64,000 nucleotides of DNA from Escallonia rubra (GCA_033065855.1 JAVXUO010002773.1:124001-188000); one strand, 5' to 3'; counted from the stretch's first letter, positions 12,034 to 28,390 are shown. The notes: generated by a model from the letters alone, not told the origin. A program made the numbers and translations.

Positions 12034-12962
12034 GGGGTGAACCATCGGGGGAAAGTGGCCAAGGCCAAGCCCCCCAGGAGGCCGAGGCCGACCCCTATGG
12101 CCTGGGGAAGGCCGAGGCCGACCCCCTGGGGTTGGCCAAGGCCAAATGGCCAACTCTCCTGAAGGAGCCCAAGGCCACTCCCCTCTCTTGGTGAACTTCG
12201 GGCACGCCGACGGTAGGTGTTTTGATGGGCAAATACAAATCCGAAAGTTGCATCACGACGAGTGTGTCGACGCGAATCATACCTACATGAGGAACGAAAT
12301 GTCAAAGTCACGTGCAAAGCGTACAAAGCGAGAAAAGTGCGGAAAGAGGGGTTGCGCGGAGGGGTGAACCACCGGGGGAAAATGGCCGAGGCCAAGCCCT
12401 CCAGGAGGCCGAGGCCGACCCCCATGGCCTGGGGAAGGCCGAGGCCGACCCCCTGGGGTTGGCCAAGGTCATTTGGCCATCTTCCATTTTTTGGAGCCCG
12501 AGGCCACTTCTCCTTTTGCGAACTTCAGGTGCGCCGTCGGTAGGTGGTTTGATAAGCAATGACGAATCCGGAAGTTGCGTTACGACGAGCACGTTGCCAA
12601 GAATCATACCCACATAGCGATCAAGGTGTCAAGGTTACGTACAAAGCGTACGAGGGGAAAGAAGTACGAAAAAGGGGTATGCGGGAAAGGGGTGAACCAC
12701 CGGGGGAAAGTGGCCAAGGCCAAGCCCCCCAGGAGGCCGAGGCCGACCCCTATGGCCTGGGGAAGGCCGAGGCCGACCCCCTGGGGTTGGCCAAGGCCAT
12801 TTTCCCCCTTGACCCCGTTTCTCCAAATTCGCCGTCGGCCGATATTTTTGATGAAAAGGTGTTCAGATGGTCTCGGTGTGACGATCGCGCTAGCGTTAGT
12901 GACGTCGACGCGAAATAAAATGACTAAGTCACGCACGAAGCGCGCGGAACGAGAAAAACACG
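12034..12962. repeat. 328-bp GC-rich tandem repeat, about three copies
   Basis: Units begin GGGGTGAACCA(C/T)CGGGGG at 12034, 12361 and 12689, periods 327 and 328; the third unit is diverged in its second half. Each unit has a very GC-rich first half with GGCCGAGGCCGACCCC repeated inside it and a less biased second half. Many overlapping open frames on both strands result from the base composition and are not called as genes. Confidence 0.95.
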
Positions 12963-13099
12963 TGTCTTGGGCGCGCGGGCGCTGACAGGTTTGATGCGTT
13001 GGAAAATTGACCGTTGACAATGTCGACGTGTTCGCGTGAAATGGGACCCCTATTGGGCCCTTGGGTACGACCAGAATAGGTTGGGAACATATGTATATC

Positions 13100-13304
13100 T
13101 TTTTTTTTTTTGGTTAGACCACCCGGTTTCCGGACACCACATTGAGAGCCGACTAATCCGGGTTCGAGCCGTGCAGGACCACATGGGCGGAAAAGCTCTC
13201 CCTACCAAGTTTTAACGCAGCTGCATTCCCAGGGCTCGAACACGAGACCTCTAGTTAAGTTAGGACAACCCCTTACCAGCTGACCTACGCGCTTGGTGGT
13301 ATAT
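13100..13304 (-). mobile_element. tRNA-derived SINE with target-site duplication
   Basis: On the minus strand the element starts near 13304 with a tRNA-like head: GCGTAGGTCAGCTGGTAAG resembles an A box and GTGTTCGAGCCC a B box. The body ends in a run of 12 A (T run at 13100-13111 on plus). An 11-bp direct repeat ATATGTATATC flanks it at 13089-13099 and 13305-13315, as expected for target-primed insertion. It lies between the repeat block and the end of the carboxypeptidase gene. The SINE family was not assigned. Confidence 0.88.
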
Positions 13305-13605
13305 ATATGTATATCACTCTCACTGTGAAACTGCAACAAATTCAAACTAGCCATGTTTTTCTATCTTTAGTGATAAGCCATACATTTCTTTGATACAGTT
13401 TGCATACCTGTTAACAATGGGAACATCAAACATGAACTATCTGGTATAAAAGATTCCATTTATTCTCTTTCCACATTTGGTACATGCCCCAAAGGGCGAA
13501 GACCACGGGTAAGGTTGTTTTATGCTACATGTATGAAACTACATAGTAGATTTAGGTGCGTACGTATGTATGCGAGCAAAGTACAAAGACAACCTGCCAT
13601 CAGGG

Positions 13606-17653
<4,048 letters not shown>

Positions 17654-17704
17654 CCTAGAGACAGGTTTCGCATTTAAGGATGAAAGACATAAAGCCCCAC
17701 ATGT

Positions 17705-17713
17705 CTATATATA
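17705..17713 (-). promoter_or_regulatory. TATA box of the carboxypeptidase-like gene
   Basis: TATATATAG on the minus strand, about 52 bp upstream of the first ATG at 17653, a spacing that would leave a short leader. Inferred from position only. Confidence 0.5.
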
Positions 17714-18052
17714 CTTGGTAGGTTATACTTGCCTCCACTACTTGATGATCAAGATGTAATTCTCTAATACGTGGCAGTCTCTCTTTTATTTTCGGTCAGC
17801 AACTGTGTGGCTTCTGACGTAGGTTTTAGGCAGGTTCTGGAGCCTAACTTTTATAAGCAAGGGTTTATGGAGCCTCCATTCTTGGGTATGGGTTGTTGGA
17901 TCACAGTCACGTGAACGACATTTCTATATAATAATGCGAATGCTGTTTACGTTGACTTGAAACATTATATGCTTTTGAATATGAAAGATTACCTTTCCCT
18001 TAAAGGCCTGTTTTAGAATTTCCTCCTAATTTTACAGTAACAAAAACCAATT

Positions 18053-19335
18053 CTTCCTTAGTGTGTTTGGAACTATGGAATTGATGAAATTTCATTTCAA
18101 ATCCTCAAATTTTGTTGTTTGGAACATTAAAAAAAGGAATTGGAATTGGATTTGATGGGATTTGACTGGATTTGTTTCTATAGTGTGAAATCCGATGAAA
18201 AATGGTCGGATTTCATGGGATTTCGATTTACTTGAATTAAAACTAATTATTTACCTATCTTACCCTTTTTCTGGATTTCTCTAACAATGAACCCACCACC
18301 CCATTTTCATTGCCGCTACCGCCACACCACTTTTACTACCACCACCGGCACCACTACTGTCACTACCACCACCACCGGCACCACTACTGCCACCACCACA
18401 GCTGCCACTACTGTCGCCACCACCACCGTCGTCGCCGCCACCACTACCACCACGCCACCGCCACCACTACTACAACTATCGCTGCTGCCACAACCTCCGC
18501 TAACACTACCGCCACCACCACCGCCGCCGCCGCCACTACGGCCAGTACTACCACCGTCGCCACCACTACTGCCATCACCAATGCCTCTGCATCCCCCACT
18601 ACTGCCATCACCAATGCCTCTGCATCCCCCACCACTACAGCCACCGCCATCGCCACCGCCATCGCCGCCAGTACTGCCACCACCGCCACCACTATTGCCA
18701 CCGCCGCCACCACCACCACTGCCACCACAACCATCACCACCACTGTCGCCGCCACAGCCACTGTCACCATAGCCATCAATAATGTCGCCACCACCATCAT
18801 CGCCACCACTACTGCCACCACCATTTCATCACCACTATTGCCACCGCCACTACTGCTGCCAACACCACCATCACCACCGCCGCCACCACTATTGCCACCA
18901 CCCCCGTCAACATCACTACTGTCACCGTCGCCGTCACCACTGTTGCCACCACCGCCACCACTACTGCCACCGGCATCACTATTGGCGTCAATGGATGACC
19001 ATCACTACCATCATTACCATCACTTGACCACCCCACCACTTCCACCGTCGATGTTGCTACCCCGTGCAGTGCTGCCACCACCACCACCACCATGTGGTGG
19101 TACTAGCACACTTGAAATCATTTATCGTAATTTATTTTTCATCGTAAGTTAAGGATATAATTGTCTAAAAATTTATTACCTTTCCATTTCATCTGTTCTC
19201 CAAACACAAAATTGGAATTCCGTGATTTGAATTCCCTTTCGTTCCAAACAAAAAAAAGTGAATTGAATTCCAAATCCAATTTCAAATCTGAAATCCAAAT
19301 CCTAAAAAAATTGGTTCCAAACGATGTCATCTCCA
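18053..19335. mobile_element. Inverted-repeat element with (CCN)n core
   Basis: Left arm (about 18060-18250) and right arm (about 19150-19330) are imperfect inverted copies: TGTTTGGAAC motifs and GGAATTGGAATTGGATTTG-like stretches on the left reappear as reverse complements (GTTCCAAAC, CAAATCCAATTTC) on the right. The core at about 18287-19100 is a trinucleotide-like tract of CCA/CTA/CCG/CCT steps. The arrangement fits a non-autonomous DNA transposon whose interior expanded. No target-site duplication was established, so the ends are approximate. Confidence 0.5.
18287..19105. repeat. Degenerate (CCN)n trinucleotide tract
   Basis: About 800 bp of near-perfect period-3 sequence with very few G on the plus strand. 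It opens proline-, threonine- and histidine-rich frames on plus and valine/alanine-rich frames on minus; none has an unbiased segment, so none is called as a gene. A 27-bp segment (ACTACTGCCATCACCAATGC...) is tandemly repeated near 18567-18620. Confidence 0.9.
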
Positions 19336-19339
19336 AGCT

Positions 19340-22300
19340 TTACGATGTAAGATTGCAGAAACTGTACGCGCTATACAACCTGTCGCACTACTTTCATCTA
19401 GCAAAAGCAGCTACACTACTTAAATAGGAGTTATGGAACGGTTGGTTCTGTTCAAGCTAGAGGAAGGATACATAAGCATGGAAAGGTTAGGGGGGAAGAG
19501 CATGTAACGAAAATATTCTGACAATGAAAAATTGTGCGACAAAATCAGATTATTTGTGTCACCGTAGAGAGTTAGTGGAAAGAAAGACTTAATTTACAAG
19601 ATTATACAAATTGATTACTTAAGCGCACAATAGGAATTTACCAGTAGTATCAAAACAGTTGCTTAATGTGATTACATGTAAAGGAAAAGGTTATAAAGCG
19701 AAGGCATTTTAGACTTCACGTGCCAATGAAGAAGTCAGCAAGCCGATAGGTTTATGAATGTACCCCCCAATCAGCTGTCTAGGAAACCATAATACCAACC
19801 CACAGTGGGGCTATGGCATCACTATCCGAAGCTAAGATGTGAATGTCAAATCTACGGTGGCAAAGTCCACAACACCAACTGAAATATGCAGAAAAAAAAA
19901 AAGGCTCAACTGTGTTGCAGCTCATCATGATTTGTTTATGCAATTGACCAGGTTCTTGCTGGTCAGTTTCATGTCATAGCAGTGCCAAGTGGAAAGAGAA
20001 AATGTGGTATATATTCCAAAGCAGTGGTGGCTTAACATATAGAGGAAAGCTTAAGATATCGAATCTCATCATCAAAGTGTAGAAAGGAGGAGTTTTGTGG
20101 CGAACCTTGTGGGTTGTGACGCTTGTGATCTAAAGTCAAGGTGAGATGAAGAGATGACACTAACAACCAAGTTGGTTGTTGAATCATGACTTGGAGTAAG
20201 GAGATGGAAATCATCTCTTGATTTTTTTATTATTATCTTATTCAACAGTATTAGCAATTCCCTACTCACGATGTATGTCAGTCTGGCAATCTTGTCATCA
20301 AGTTCTTAGGTCTCAGAGATAATCTTTGAAAAAGTTTTGATGTTTCCGTAGGGTTACCACAGGTTTTTTCTCCTATGAATGTGAATCTGTTATCATACCT
20401 CCATTGGAACGTCAAAAATGTTCTCTTCACACTGCTTTAAAGATGTAAAAAGTGGATTTTGACATATGTTCATAAAGAACTCAATTGACTTTGATCTGAA
20501 CCGCTAGGAGTTATTGATTGCAAACTATATTAGCAGATTACCCTACATATGGTCTCACTCTAGATATCGGCACTTTCTCCTTGTCAAGATCTATTCTCAT
20601 GCATTCTTCTCATTTAGGCATTCCGGTCATTTACGCGTTCCTGTCGTTTTGTTTGGATCTCCACTGCTTGATACCTCAAATTTTTAGATGTTTATTATGA
20701 CAAACTTCTATAGCATTTATGCATGAACATTTATTGTCAAAGACTTGTATTTAAAACAGTAAGATGAAAATGAGAATTGCATCTGAAGACACAGACCATC
20801 ATTTTAGCAGCACAGCTATGGTCCCCATCATGGGGTTTGCCATTTGTGCCTCCTGTACCCGGCATGACATCGCTAACCTGATCTTGGTCAATTCTTGACA
20901 GACGGTGTGTTCTCTTGCACGTGGATAAACCACCACCACCACAATCAAATCAATGTAAAGAAAGAAAGGTGCATATGTGTGCAAAGCTAAATAAATAGCA
21001 AGTACACTCTACGAGCTCAAAGTTGAGATAAAACGCACTGTTTGACAATACGGGATAACCACATACCTACGCCGATGCAGGTGCCAATCCAGAACAACCA
21101 ATAGCTGATTCAAGTGCCATTGAAATTATCTAGCTGCCACATGATAATTTTATTGCATTAGTTTTTCCAGGGATCGAAGTATTAAACAACTGAGGAACAT
21201 CAGATCCTAAAACTCCAATTCAACAGACAATTTTCATATCTTTGATGCCAGCACCTTGTGGTCAGCTGCCTAAAAGTTCACGTCACCATTCAGAACATTT
21301 TTCTGTTCCTAACCAATGTAAGTATCAAGGAAAGAAATGATAAAACTGAAAACTCTCCGGCCCATCTTTTCTCCTGTTAGTGTGTGTAAAAAACAACCAA
21401 GCCTCTTGCACTGAAAGAGAGGCAAATCTTGAACATCACCCGTTAGTGAAACCCTGAGAGGAGCCACTAAAAGACTTTAACTCAGTCAGGCAAAAAATGC
21501 AACCTATATTTTTTTGTACTGAACCAAAACAAGGCTCAAAAGTAGTTCTACTTTCTTAAATGGTTGAACCGAATGTATCAAGACATTGTGTATAAAACAC
21601 AATAACCTAGCGTTTCTTTCCATGTTCAGTAACCAGAGAAAGTGCATGGGCCCAGTTATGGTAATCATACAGCCTCCCATAAGAACATTTCTGGATATTT
21701 ATAATACCATCTTTGGTTCGTTGCATCTTCTTTATGTAGGCAACTCCAAAACCAAAAGAATTAATAAGAGGATATCTCTTGGAGTGATGACTGTAGGGTA
21801 CATAAATTCTGATAGAAAAAAAAATTCAACAAAAGCATCTGATGCTATATATGTCAAATCCATATACATGTTCATGTTTTCTATCTTTCACAGTGATGTT
21901 CGTTCATACATGGTAATCCAAAAGTAAAAGCATTGATGAGCAATTTGCATCCTCATCCATACATGTATAGAATATACCTAAGAGAAATTTTGCAACATTG
22001 ATCATGGCACTGAGGGTTCCTTTTAGACAGAGAGAGAGAGAGAGATTGACCCGTTGTAGGACTCGCAAAATATACAAGTAGTATAAGACTTGGAAATTTT
22101 TTCACCTTCCATTGCATTAACAAAGTCATACTAATGCAAGCTTACTATCTGTTGGATAAGAAAATTATTTCATGTAACAAATATCACGTTACTTTATCTG
22201 TAGCTAACCTATCAATACATCAAACTCTTAACATATAGTTTGAACTAAGTCGGAAGTATTTGAGTCTCTGATTGACTACATATTTAGCATGCGTAAAAAA

Positions 22301-25013
22301 AAACAATGGGTTCTTACAGTCGGCTTTCATGCGATACAGGGTTGCCGCCCTACTTTCCACTTTGGAATGCTAAATTCTCGTTCCGGACTTTACTCGCCAC
22401 CTTATTATGAAATGACACCTAACAATTCCTTTGACATGTTCATGATAAGGCAGCACCAGCTGAAATATAATCCCATGCCAAGTACATATTCAATATTGTT
22501 CACTCAAAGGTCTAGCCGAGAAAGATGAAACATTTCTTGGATTGCTACAAGGAAATTAAGGAAAAACCAATTTGCACTCCCTTTTTTGCTAATGGCATTA
22601 ACATATATTACATTATTTAAGCACAAGATGCAAATTATCATGGCTGTACATTATGCAACAATACGAGAGTGCCATCAGCAAGTAAGGGAGTGCCAATAGG
22701 GCCATCCGAAAGATAAGTGCTTATATAGTGCTTCCTTTACCGAGCATTATGGTTCCTTATCTCCCAAAATTTACCAAACAGTTGCAAAAAAGAAGTCTTT
22801 GATATGCTATTGCAAGAGGTGAATCTACAAGAAGTGCTCTTAAAATAAAATATACAGAACAATAGTAAATGCCCAGGTCAATCATCTTATCCTATTCAAT
22901 CTTTCACGTGTTACGTGCCTAAATTTGATTTATTACACCAGAGTAGTCGCGTGATAATTCTGAAGCTTGAGATTAACTTTTAGATACATTAATTAAGAAG
23001 CACATGCTTTACGAATTCCACTTCTTTCTTGGAAGGTCGGGCATTATGATGGATTAGGTTCAACTGTTTCCCTTGTTTTCTATTCGTAAATTGGATCATG
23101 CTCAACAATAAAGTCATCTAGTTCATGATGACAAGCAGAAGGGCTGTTTTCAGTATGGAATTTGGGCGTTTCATGGCTATCTGAATGTGGTTGGCACAAG
23201 TTGATATCATAAGTTTAGCAACACATAAGTTTCCATCTGTTTATGGAGATTTTCCTTGGTGCAAAGAAAGCCATTATCGGTTTGTTAAGGCAAATATTGT
23301 TCTGCCAAGAGTCACTAACCAAGGTCAACTAAAGTTCATTACATGATTTTGTGCTTCCAGTGGAATGAAGCATATCTGCAAAACAAATACAGTAAAGCTA
23401 TTCTCTGATGGGCCACCTTTTGTAAAGCAGTATGGTGATACTTTATTAGTGCCACCATTGGTTCCATCTTGCAGGCAACCTTCCTTGACCGTCTATGTAG
23501 GCAAAATCTATCAAATACCGCGAAGAAGATAAGCATCATGCCAACCAAAAGTGCTATCTGTCCCTAGTTCTCCCCCACTACCGCCAAGAAAAATAGAATT
23601 GCACAACATTGGTCATTTTGCATTAATTTTATCTGTCCAACATAATTTCTCCTAGGGTATAGATCCAACAACCCATACACATGCTGACTAGCGAGAATGA
23701 TAATAAGACTCGCACAACAATATTGAAGCATCATTGAACTTCCTCCAATTGGCCTTATTGGTAGAGTCACTAGTGGGAAGGTATTCTTGTCGTACTTTTC
23801 AGGTACATGCTCTCTCTTTCTTGACCAACTTTATCTGCTTCATTTAGGTAAGTAATTTTATCCTTTAGTTACATTGTCATTTATATTTTCCAGTTCTGAC
23901 TCCCATATACCGACCAACATTCCTCTATTTGATGTTAATTCCTTCTACAAGGCTTTCTTCACCTTATTCATTTTCTTGTATAGAGAATGCATCTAATTCT
24001 ACTGAGCTTGAAGGTAAAGGATGAACATTGCTAAATGGTCCCAATTTTGATGACAGTCATGAGACGGTACGAATCAATCGAGTATCAAATGTTTCACATC
24101 ATCACCGTATATAAAGATATAAAATCAGAAGATAATCCACGTAGGTTCCTTTTACCGTTCATTGTATGTACTATTATACTAGCAAATGATAAGAAGGGCT
24201 ACTTCTATTAACAAATTATCAAGTTATTTGGGAGTTGTTGTTCATCGTATCGTTATATTGATTTCCTGCTTCAATCTTCTCATAGATGAGAACATCATAA
24301 AAAAGGAAGCACTAGAAACAATCCAAATAAAAACATTGTATCCCCCACTGCGAGTTGTTTTTCGGTGTCACTAGGAACTATGATCACGAATGCTTTTTCA
24401 AATGCTCAAGTTCCCAATGGAGGAGGTAGAAAATTTACCAGCCCCCTTTGTTTGTCACTCTTAGAGTGGTGTGAGAAAAGAGAAAAAAAAAGGTAAGAAA
24501 AAGCAAAGAACACTTATGCAGATCTACATATGGTGTCGTGGGGTAGTACACTGCTGGTGATAACCCAATGACGAATCACTGTACCAAAAATTGGCCTTCA
24601 CTAAGAGAAAAGGGATTCGAAGCATTTTATCAAGTCTTCCTACACGTTTGTTCACAATCTTCACATCCCAAACTCGGATTGATGCTCACAAAAGTGACAC
24701 AATAGTGAAGGAATCAACTTCTTAACAAGGAAATTAAAAATTACCTCAAGAAAGTATCAAACTTGTTAATCCGGTGGTCTTAGCAAGCAGCTGTAGGCAA
24801 AGGTTGCTGATCTTCAGTTCCACTAGGATTGCAGAAGGTCAAAATCCCTTCATCTACCCACCGAGTCACTTAACCCAGCCCCGAGCCCAAGTTCACTCAA
24901 ACACAAGAGTCCAAAACCCAAGCTGGAAACCAAAGGCGAACAAACCACCCCACTCCCCGTCTTCCCCCACATTTACCCAAAACCAAAGACATTCTGAAAT
25001 TCTCTTCCAAAAA
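19340..25013. other. 5.7-kb intergenic stretch; no gene recognised
   Basis: AT-rich, with only short open frames (longest 113 codons, 21586-21927) lacking recognisable motifs on either strand. A GA run lies at 22030-22044. The last part holds the promoter and leader of the hydrolase gene at 25014. Diverged transposon remains are likely, but none could be assigned. Confidence 0.5.
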
Positions 25014-25976
25014 ATGGGGGAAGAACAGAAGCAAGACCCCCAAAACCGCCTCCATTACTGGGGAAACACCACAGAAGAGGACTATTACAAAACCCAAAAC
25101 ATCAGATCCACAAAGTCCTTCTACACCTCACCCAGAGGCCTATCACTCTTCACAAGGTCATGGCTACCCCTACCCACCACCATCCCTCCACGTGGCCTGA
25201 TCTGCATGGTCCACGGCTACGGGAATGACATCAGCTGGACATTCCAGGCCACCCCGATCTTCCTAGCCCAACATGGGTTCGCCTGCTTTGCTCTTGACCT
25301 CCAAGGCCATGGCCAATCCCAAGGCCTCAAAGCCTATGTCCCAAATGTCAACGACGTTATATCGGACATCGTGTCTTTCTTCAATTCCATCCTCACTCAA
25401 AACCCTGATTACCAAAACCTACCCAAATTCCTGTTTGGCGAGTCAATGGGTGGTGCCATTTGCCTTCTGATCCATTTCCAAAACCCGAGATTGTTCAGTG
25501 GAGCAATTTTGATTGCACCCATGTGTAAAATCTCAGATAAAGTAAAACCCAGATGGCCAATTCCTGAGATTTTAACGTTTGTGTCAAGATTTGCGCCCAC
25601 TTTGCCTATTGTTCCTACGGCAGATTTGGTGGACAAGTCTGTTAAGGTTCATCAAAAGAAACTTATTGCTGGGATGAACCCGATGAGATATAGGGGGAAA
25701 CCACGATTGGGTACTGTTGTAGAATTATTACGGGTTACTGATTATGTTAGCAACCGATTGTGCGAAGTCAGTTTGCCGTTCATTGTGTTACATGGGAGCG
25801 CTGATGTTGTTACTGATCCGGATGTCAGTAGGGAATTGTTTGAAAAGGCGAAGAGCGATGATAAGAGTATCAAGATTTACGATGGGATGATGCATTCTTT
25901 GCTGTTTGGGGAGACTGATGAGAATGTTGAGATTGTTCGCGGTGATATACTGGCTTGGTTGAATGATCATTGCTGA
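25014..25976 (+). CDS. Monoacylglycerol-lipase-type alpha/beta hydrolase, intronless
   Basis: Serine hydrolase of the plant MAGL / caffeoylshikimate-esterase group (Hydrolase_4). Members release fatty acid and glycerol from monoacylglycerol, or hydrolyse lysophospholipid or caffeoyl shikimate. The protein has 320 residues, the usual family length. VHGYG (66-70) forms the oxyanion region; the catalytic triad is Ser144 in GESMG, Asp264 in HGSADVVTDP and His294 in GMMHSL. The N-terminal HYWGNTTEEDYY (residues 14-25) is a plant family hallmark. The open frame extends 80 codons upstream to 24774, but the ATG at 25014 (context AAAAATGGGG) starts at the conserved region and the upstream part is low-complexity and Ser/Pro/Gln-rich, so it is taken as leader. 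No signal peptide; probably cytosolic or membrane-associated. Substrate is unproven. Confidence 0.93.
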   Translation: MGEEQKQDPQNRLHYWGNTTEEDYYKTQNIRSTKSFYTSPRGLSLFTRSWLPLPTTIPPRGLICMVHGYGNDISWTFQATPIFLAQHGFACFALDLQGHGQSQGLKAYVPNVNDVISDIVSFFNSILTQNPDYQNLPKFLFGESMGGAICLLIHFQNPRLFSGAILIAPMCKISDKVKPRWPIPEILTFVSRFAPTLPIVPTADLVDKSVKVHQKKLIAGMNPMRYRGKPRLGTVVELLRVTDYVSNRLCEVSLPFIVLHGSADVVTDPDVSRELFEKAKSDDKSIKIYDGMMHSLLFGETDENVEIVRGDILAWLNDHC

Positions 25977-26814
25977 TGAAAATGTGGTTCGTTTCTTGTT
26001 GAATTTTCTCTGTTGGTTATGATTGTTGTCGTCAGAAATGAAAGTTTTAGCAATTCAAAAATTCGCTTTATCAATCATTTGGTTATTGAATGAGGTTATG
26101 TGAAGCTAATTGTTTGTTTCTAGTTCACTCGATTCAATCAATGGATCCCTAAAGCTGTTAGAACAGATTGGTAGTAGACTGTAGACCTCTAGGCACTCTA
26201 GGAAGAGCGTCACTTGAGCTTCCAAAGTCCAGACTATTGTAACAGTACGCCTGGGAAGAGCAGAGCCGACTAGGAAAATTTGCAAGACTTTAGATTATCT
26301 GGTCTACCAGAAGTTGCAACCTCGGGCTCGTTTATAGGAGGTGTAAGTCAGGATATAGCATAGTCTACAAAAAGTTGCAAAGACGTCGCTGCCTTTAAAA
26401 ACTGTCACTAGGACTCGTTCGTAGGAGGTTTAAGGCAGAAATGTAGGATACGATTAGGTTTCGGGTCCAATCTAGAGCAAGCCCTTCCGTTCCCTTCGTC
26501 CCATGATCATTACTACCAACACCAGGTTGCGTTCGTTTCTGTGTGATTACTTGGTATCTGGGAGTAACATTCTACCAAGGGGATTGTTTCCAGATTAACC
26601 ATCAAACTAGCTGCTGCAGCCAAAAGCTGGGGTTAATAATTCAAGAGGGTGCTTGTTTTAGTCCTTCAAACATCCAGCATTATTATAGCTTAAATCCATT
26701 GATAGACAATCTACGATGGTCAATTCTGTTTCAAGCATCTGCAGAATCACGCTTGTTTTTGGAAGATGAAAGTGATAACGTATTTTCACAGAATTTCCAA
26801 TTGATACTTGGCTC
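25977..26814. other. 3' flank of the hydrolase gene; nothing recognised
   Basis: Holds the 3' UTR of the hydrolase. No gene-like frame; a 115-codon frame at 26543-26890 has no family motif. Confidence 0.5.
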
Positions 26815-28020
26815 AAACATTCATATTTCATCCCAGTTAACTATCGGAAATCATCTAGGTCAGGGAAGCTTGGCTTGTTTGGTAACGTAGTACTTTGGGC
26901 GTATCAATACCATGTTAAGCTTCAGATATTTGGTGCACTGTATAAAATGATAATGGAGAGCACTGTTGACTTGGGATTTGTTCAAATTCAATGTATTTGG
27001 TGCACTGCATAAAATTATAATGGAGAGCACTGTTGACTGGGGATTTGTTCAAACTCAATGCGTTTGTAGGACTTTTCTGCGTAAAAGTTCATGAAGCTAC
27101 CAAAAAAGAAAGAGTAGGAAAGGCGATGCCTTAGGCTTGTCTCCCCCACCTTTGGCATGGTTACCCTTGCACTGAAAAGTACATGGTAATCTAGCAAAAT
27201 AATATATAATTTGTAAAATCCTATTATACCTTTTTCAGTATGGACAATAGAACAGCATGATTGCTCAATATGTAGTAGTATCTGAAATTGTTGAATCGTT
27301 TTATTTTTTTATTTTTTTTCAGGTGGTCACCTTGTCAACTGCTTTGGGTTTCATCACCGAAATATCCTGCTCGACTTATTGATGTGTGTGGGCTATAAGC
27401 CAAGCCAAACTAGCTACTTGAAAAGGAAGCATACCGAAAATTGGAGAGAAGAAAAAGAAACTGAAAGCAATGCTTAGCGGATGCTGTGCAGGCTACGAGG
27501 GACAGAGTATAAGGTGATAGCAGAAGATGAAAACCAAACAGAAGTTTCGTTCACAAAGACAAACCACACGCGTAGTAATGGAAGCATACCAAAAGGTGGA
27601 GAGAAGAAAAAGAAACGAAAAGCAATGCTTAACGGATGTTGTGCAGGCTACGAGGGACACTGCATACAGCGATAGCGGAAGATGAAAACCGAGCAGAAGT
27701 TCGTTTACAGAGAGGCATGGAATTCCTCTTCATCCGATGATGAGATTCCAGTAAAAATGGACAAGAGGTGCAGTGCAGCTCTTCAGAATCATGTAGGTTT
27801 CGACAAGCCTAAGGCATCGCACAAGGGTGGCAACAACAACAATCATGTAGGTTCAAATTGATACGTTGCTCAAACATTCGTATATCATCCCTATAAAATA
27901 TGGGAAATCATCTAGTTCAAGCTTGGCTTGGATGGCTATGTAATAACTCCAGCATACCAATAAATATTTGGTGCGCTATGTAAAATGCTAATGCAGAGGC
28001 CTGTGGAGTTGGGGTTATTT
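26815..28020. repeat. Locally duplicated non-coding segments
   Basis: Three overlapping duplications are visible. A 67-bp tandem pair starts with TGGTGCACTG at 26931 and 26998. A 155-bp pair begins GGAAGCATACC at 27425 and 27580. A longer segment, about 26815-26990, recurs diverged at about 27865-28015 (shared GGAAATCATCTAG and ATTTGGTGC). Between them, 27675-27861 is open in one frame and rich in Ser, Asp and Asn, but no family was recognised. Confidence 0.75.
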
Positions 28021-28390
28021 GAGTAGTCTTATTTAAAAGATATGGAATATTAGCGAACTTAACCTCTCTTTTTTTCCTTTAAAGATGGCTAAGTTATATA
28101 CTAATTCCGAAGGAAGATGTTAATTTGAACTCCTAAAGAAATGCTGGTAAAAGGCTTAGCAAATTTGAACACCCTCGCTTTATTTTTGTCACTAAATGTT
28201 AAAAATGATGTTATTAACAACGATGCGTATAAATCGACCCCTACTCACGAAAATTATGCACATTAACAAAATCCTTTACGGATTTATGAAAAGACATAAC
28301 TGCTCTCAACATTTTGTGTTATTTACTTGTAAAATCTTCACTTTCCATTTTCTCTCCAATTACGGTTCTGCCCCCTAGATTTTCTTAATA

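Larger units (their letters stand above)
10269..13019 (-). mobile_element. LTR-like sequence holding nested tandem repeats
   Basis: On the minus strand the left end reads ...GATCGTGACA (10278-10269), preceded by a TATA-like CTATAAATAG (10407-10398) and a leader-like stretch, the usual arrangement at the 3' part of a plant LTR. A matching start, TGTCA, exists on the minus strand at about 13019, giving a candidate LTR of about 2.75 kb with TGTCA/TGACA ends. No polymerase coding sequence, PBS or target duplication was recognised. Other TGTCA motifs nearby make the right boundary uncertain. Tat/Ogre-type gypsy elements are known to carry tandem repeats outside the coding region, which would fit. 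Confidence 0.35.

Noticed and set aside
10425-13020. Many open frames of 60-160 codons on both strands
   Set aside because: GC-rich tandem repeats lack stop codons; the same units open frames on both strands and no protein family is visible.
13112-13304. A tRNA gene, because of A- and B-box-like words
   Set aside because: No cloverleaf can be closed, and poly(A) with a target-site duplication shows a SINE.
18287-19152. Proline-rich (161 codons) and histidine/threonine-rich (280 codons) open frames
   Set aside because: They are readings of a near-perfect CCN repeat on all frames; there is no unbiased segment, start context or flanking splice structure.
20799-20984. Minus-strand frame suggesting a second carboxypeptidase exon
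   Set aside because: A short charged segment resembled the pre-LPGQP region, but the conserved LPGQP and HYAGY words are absent.
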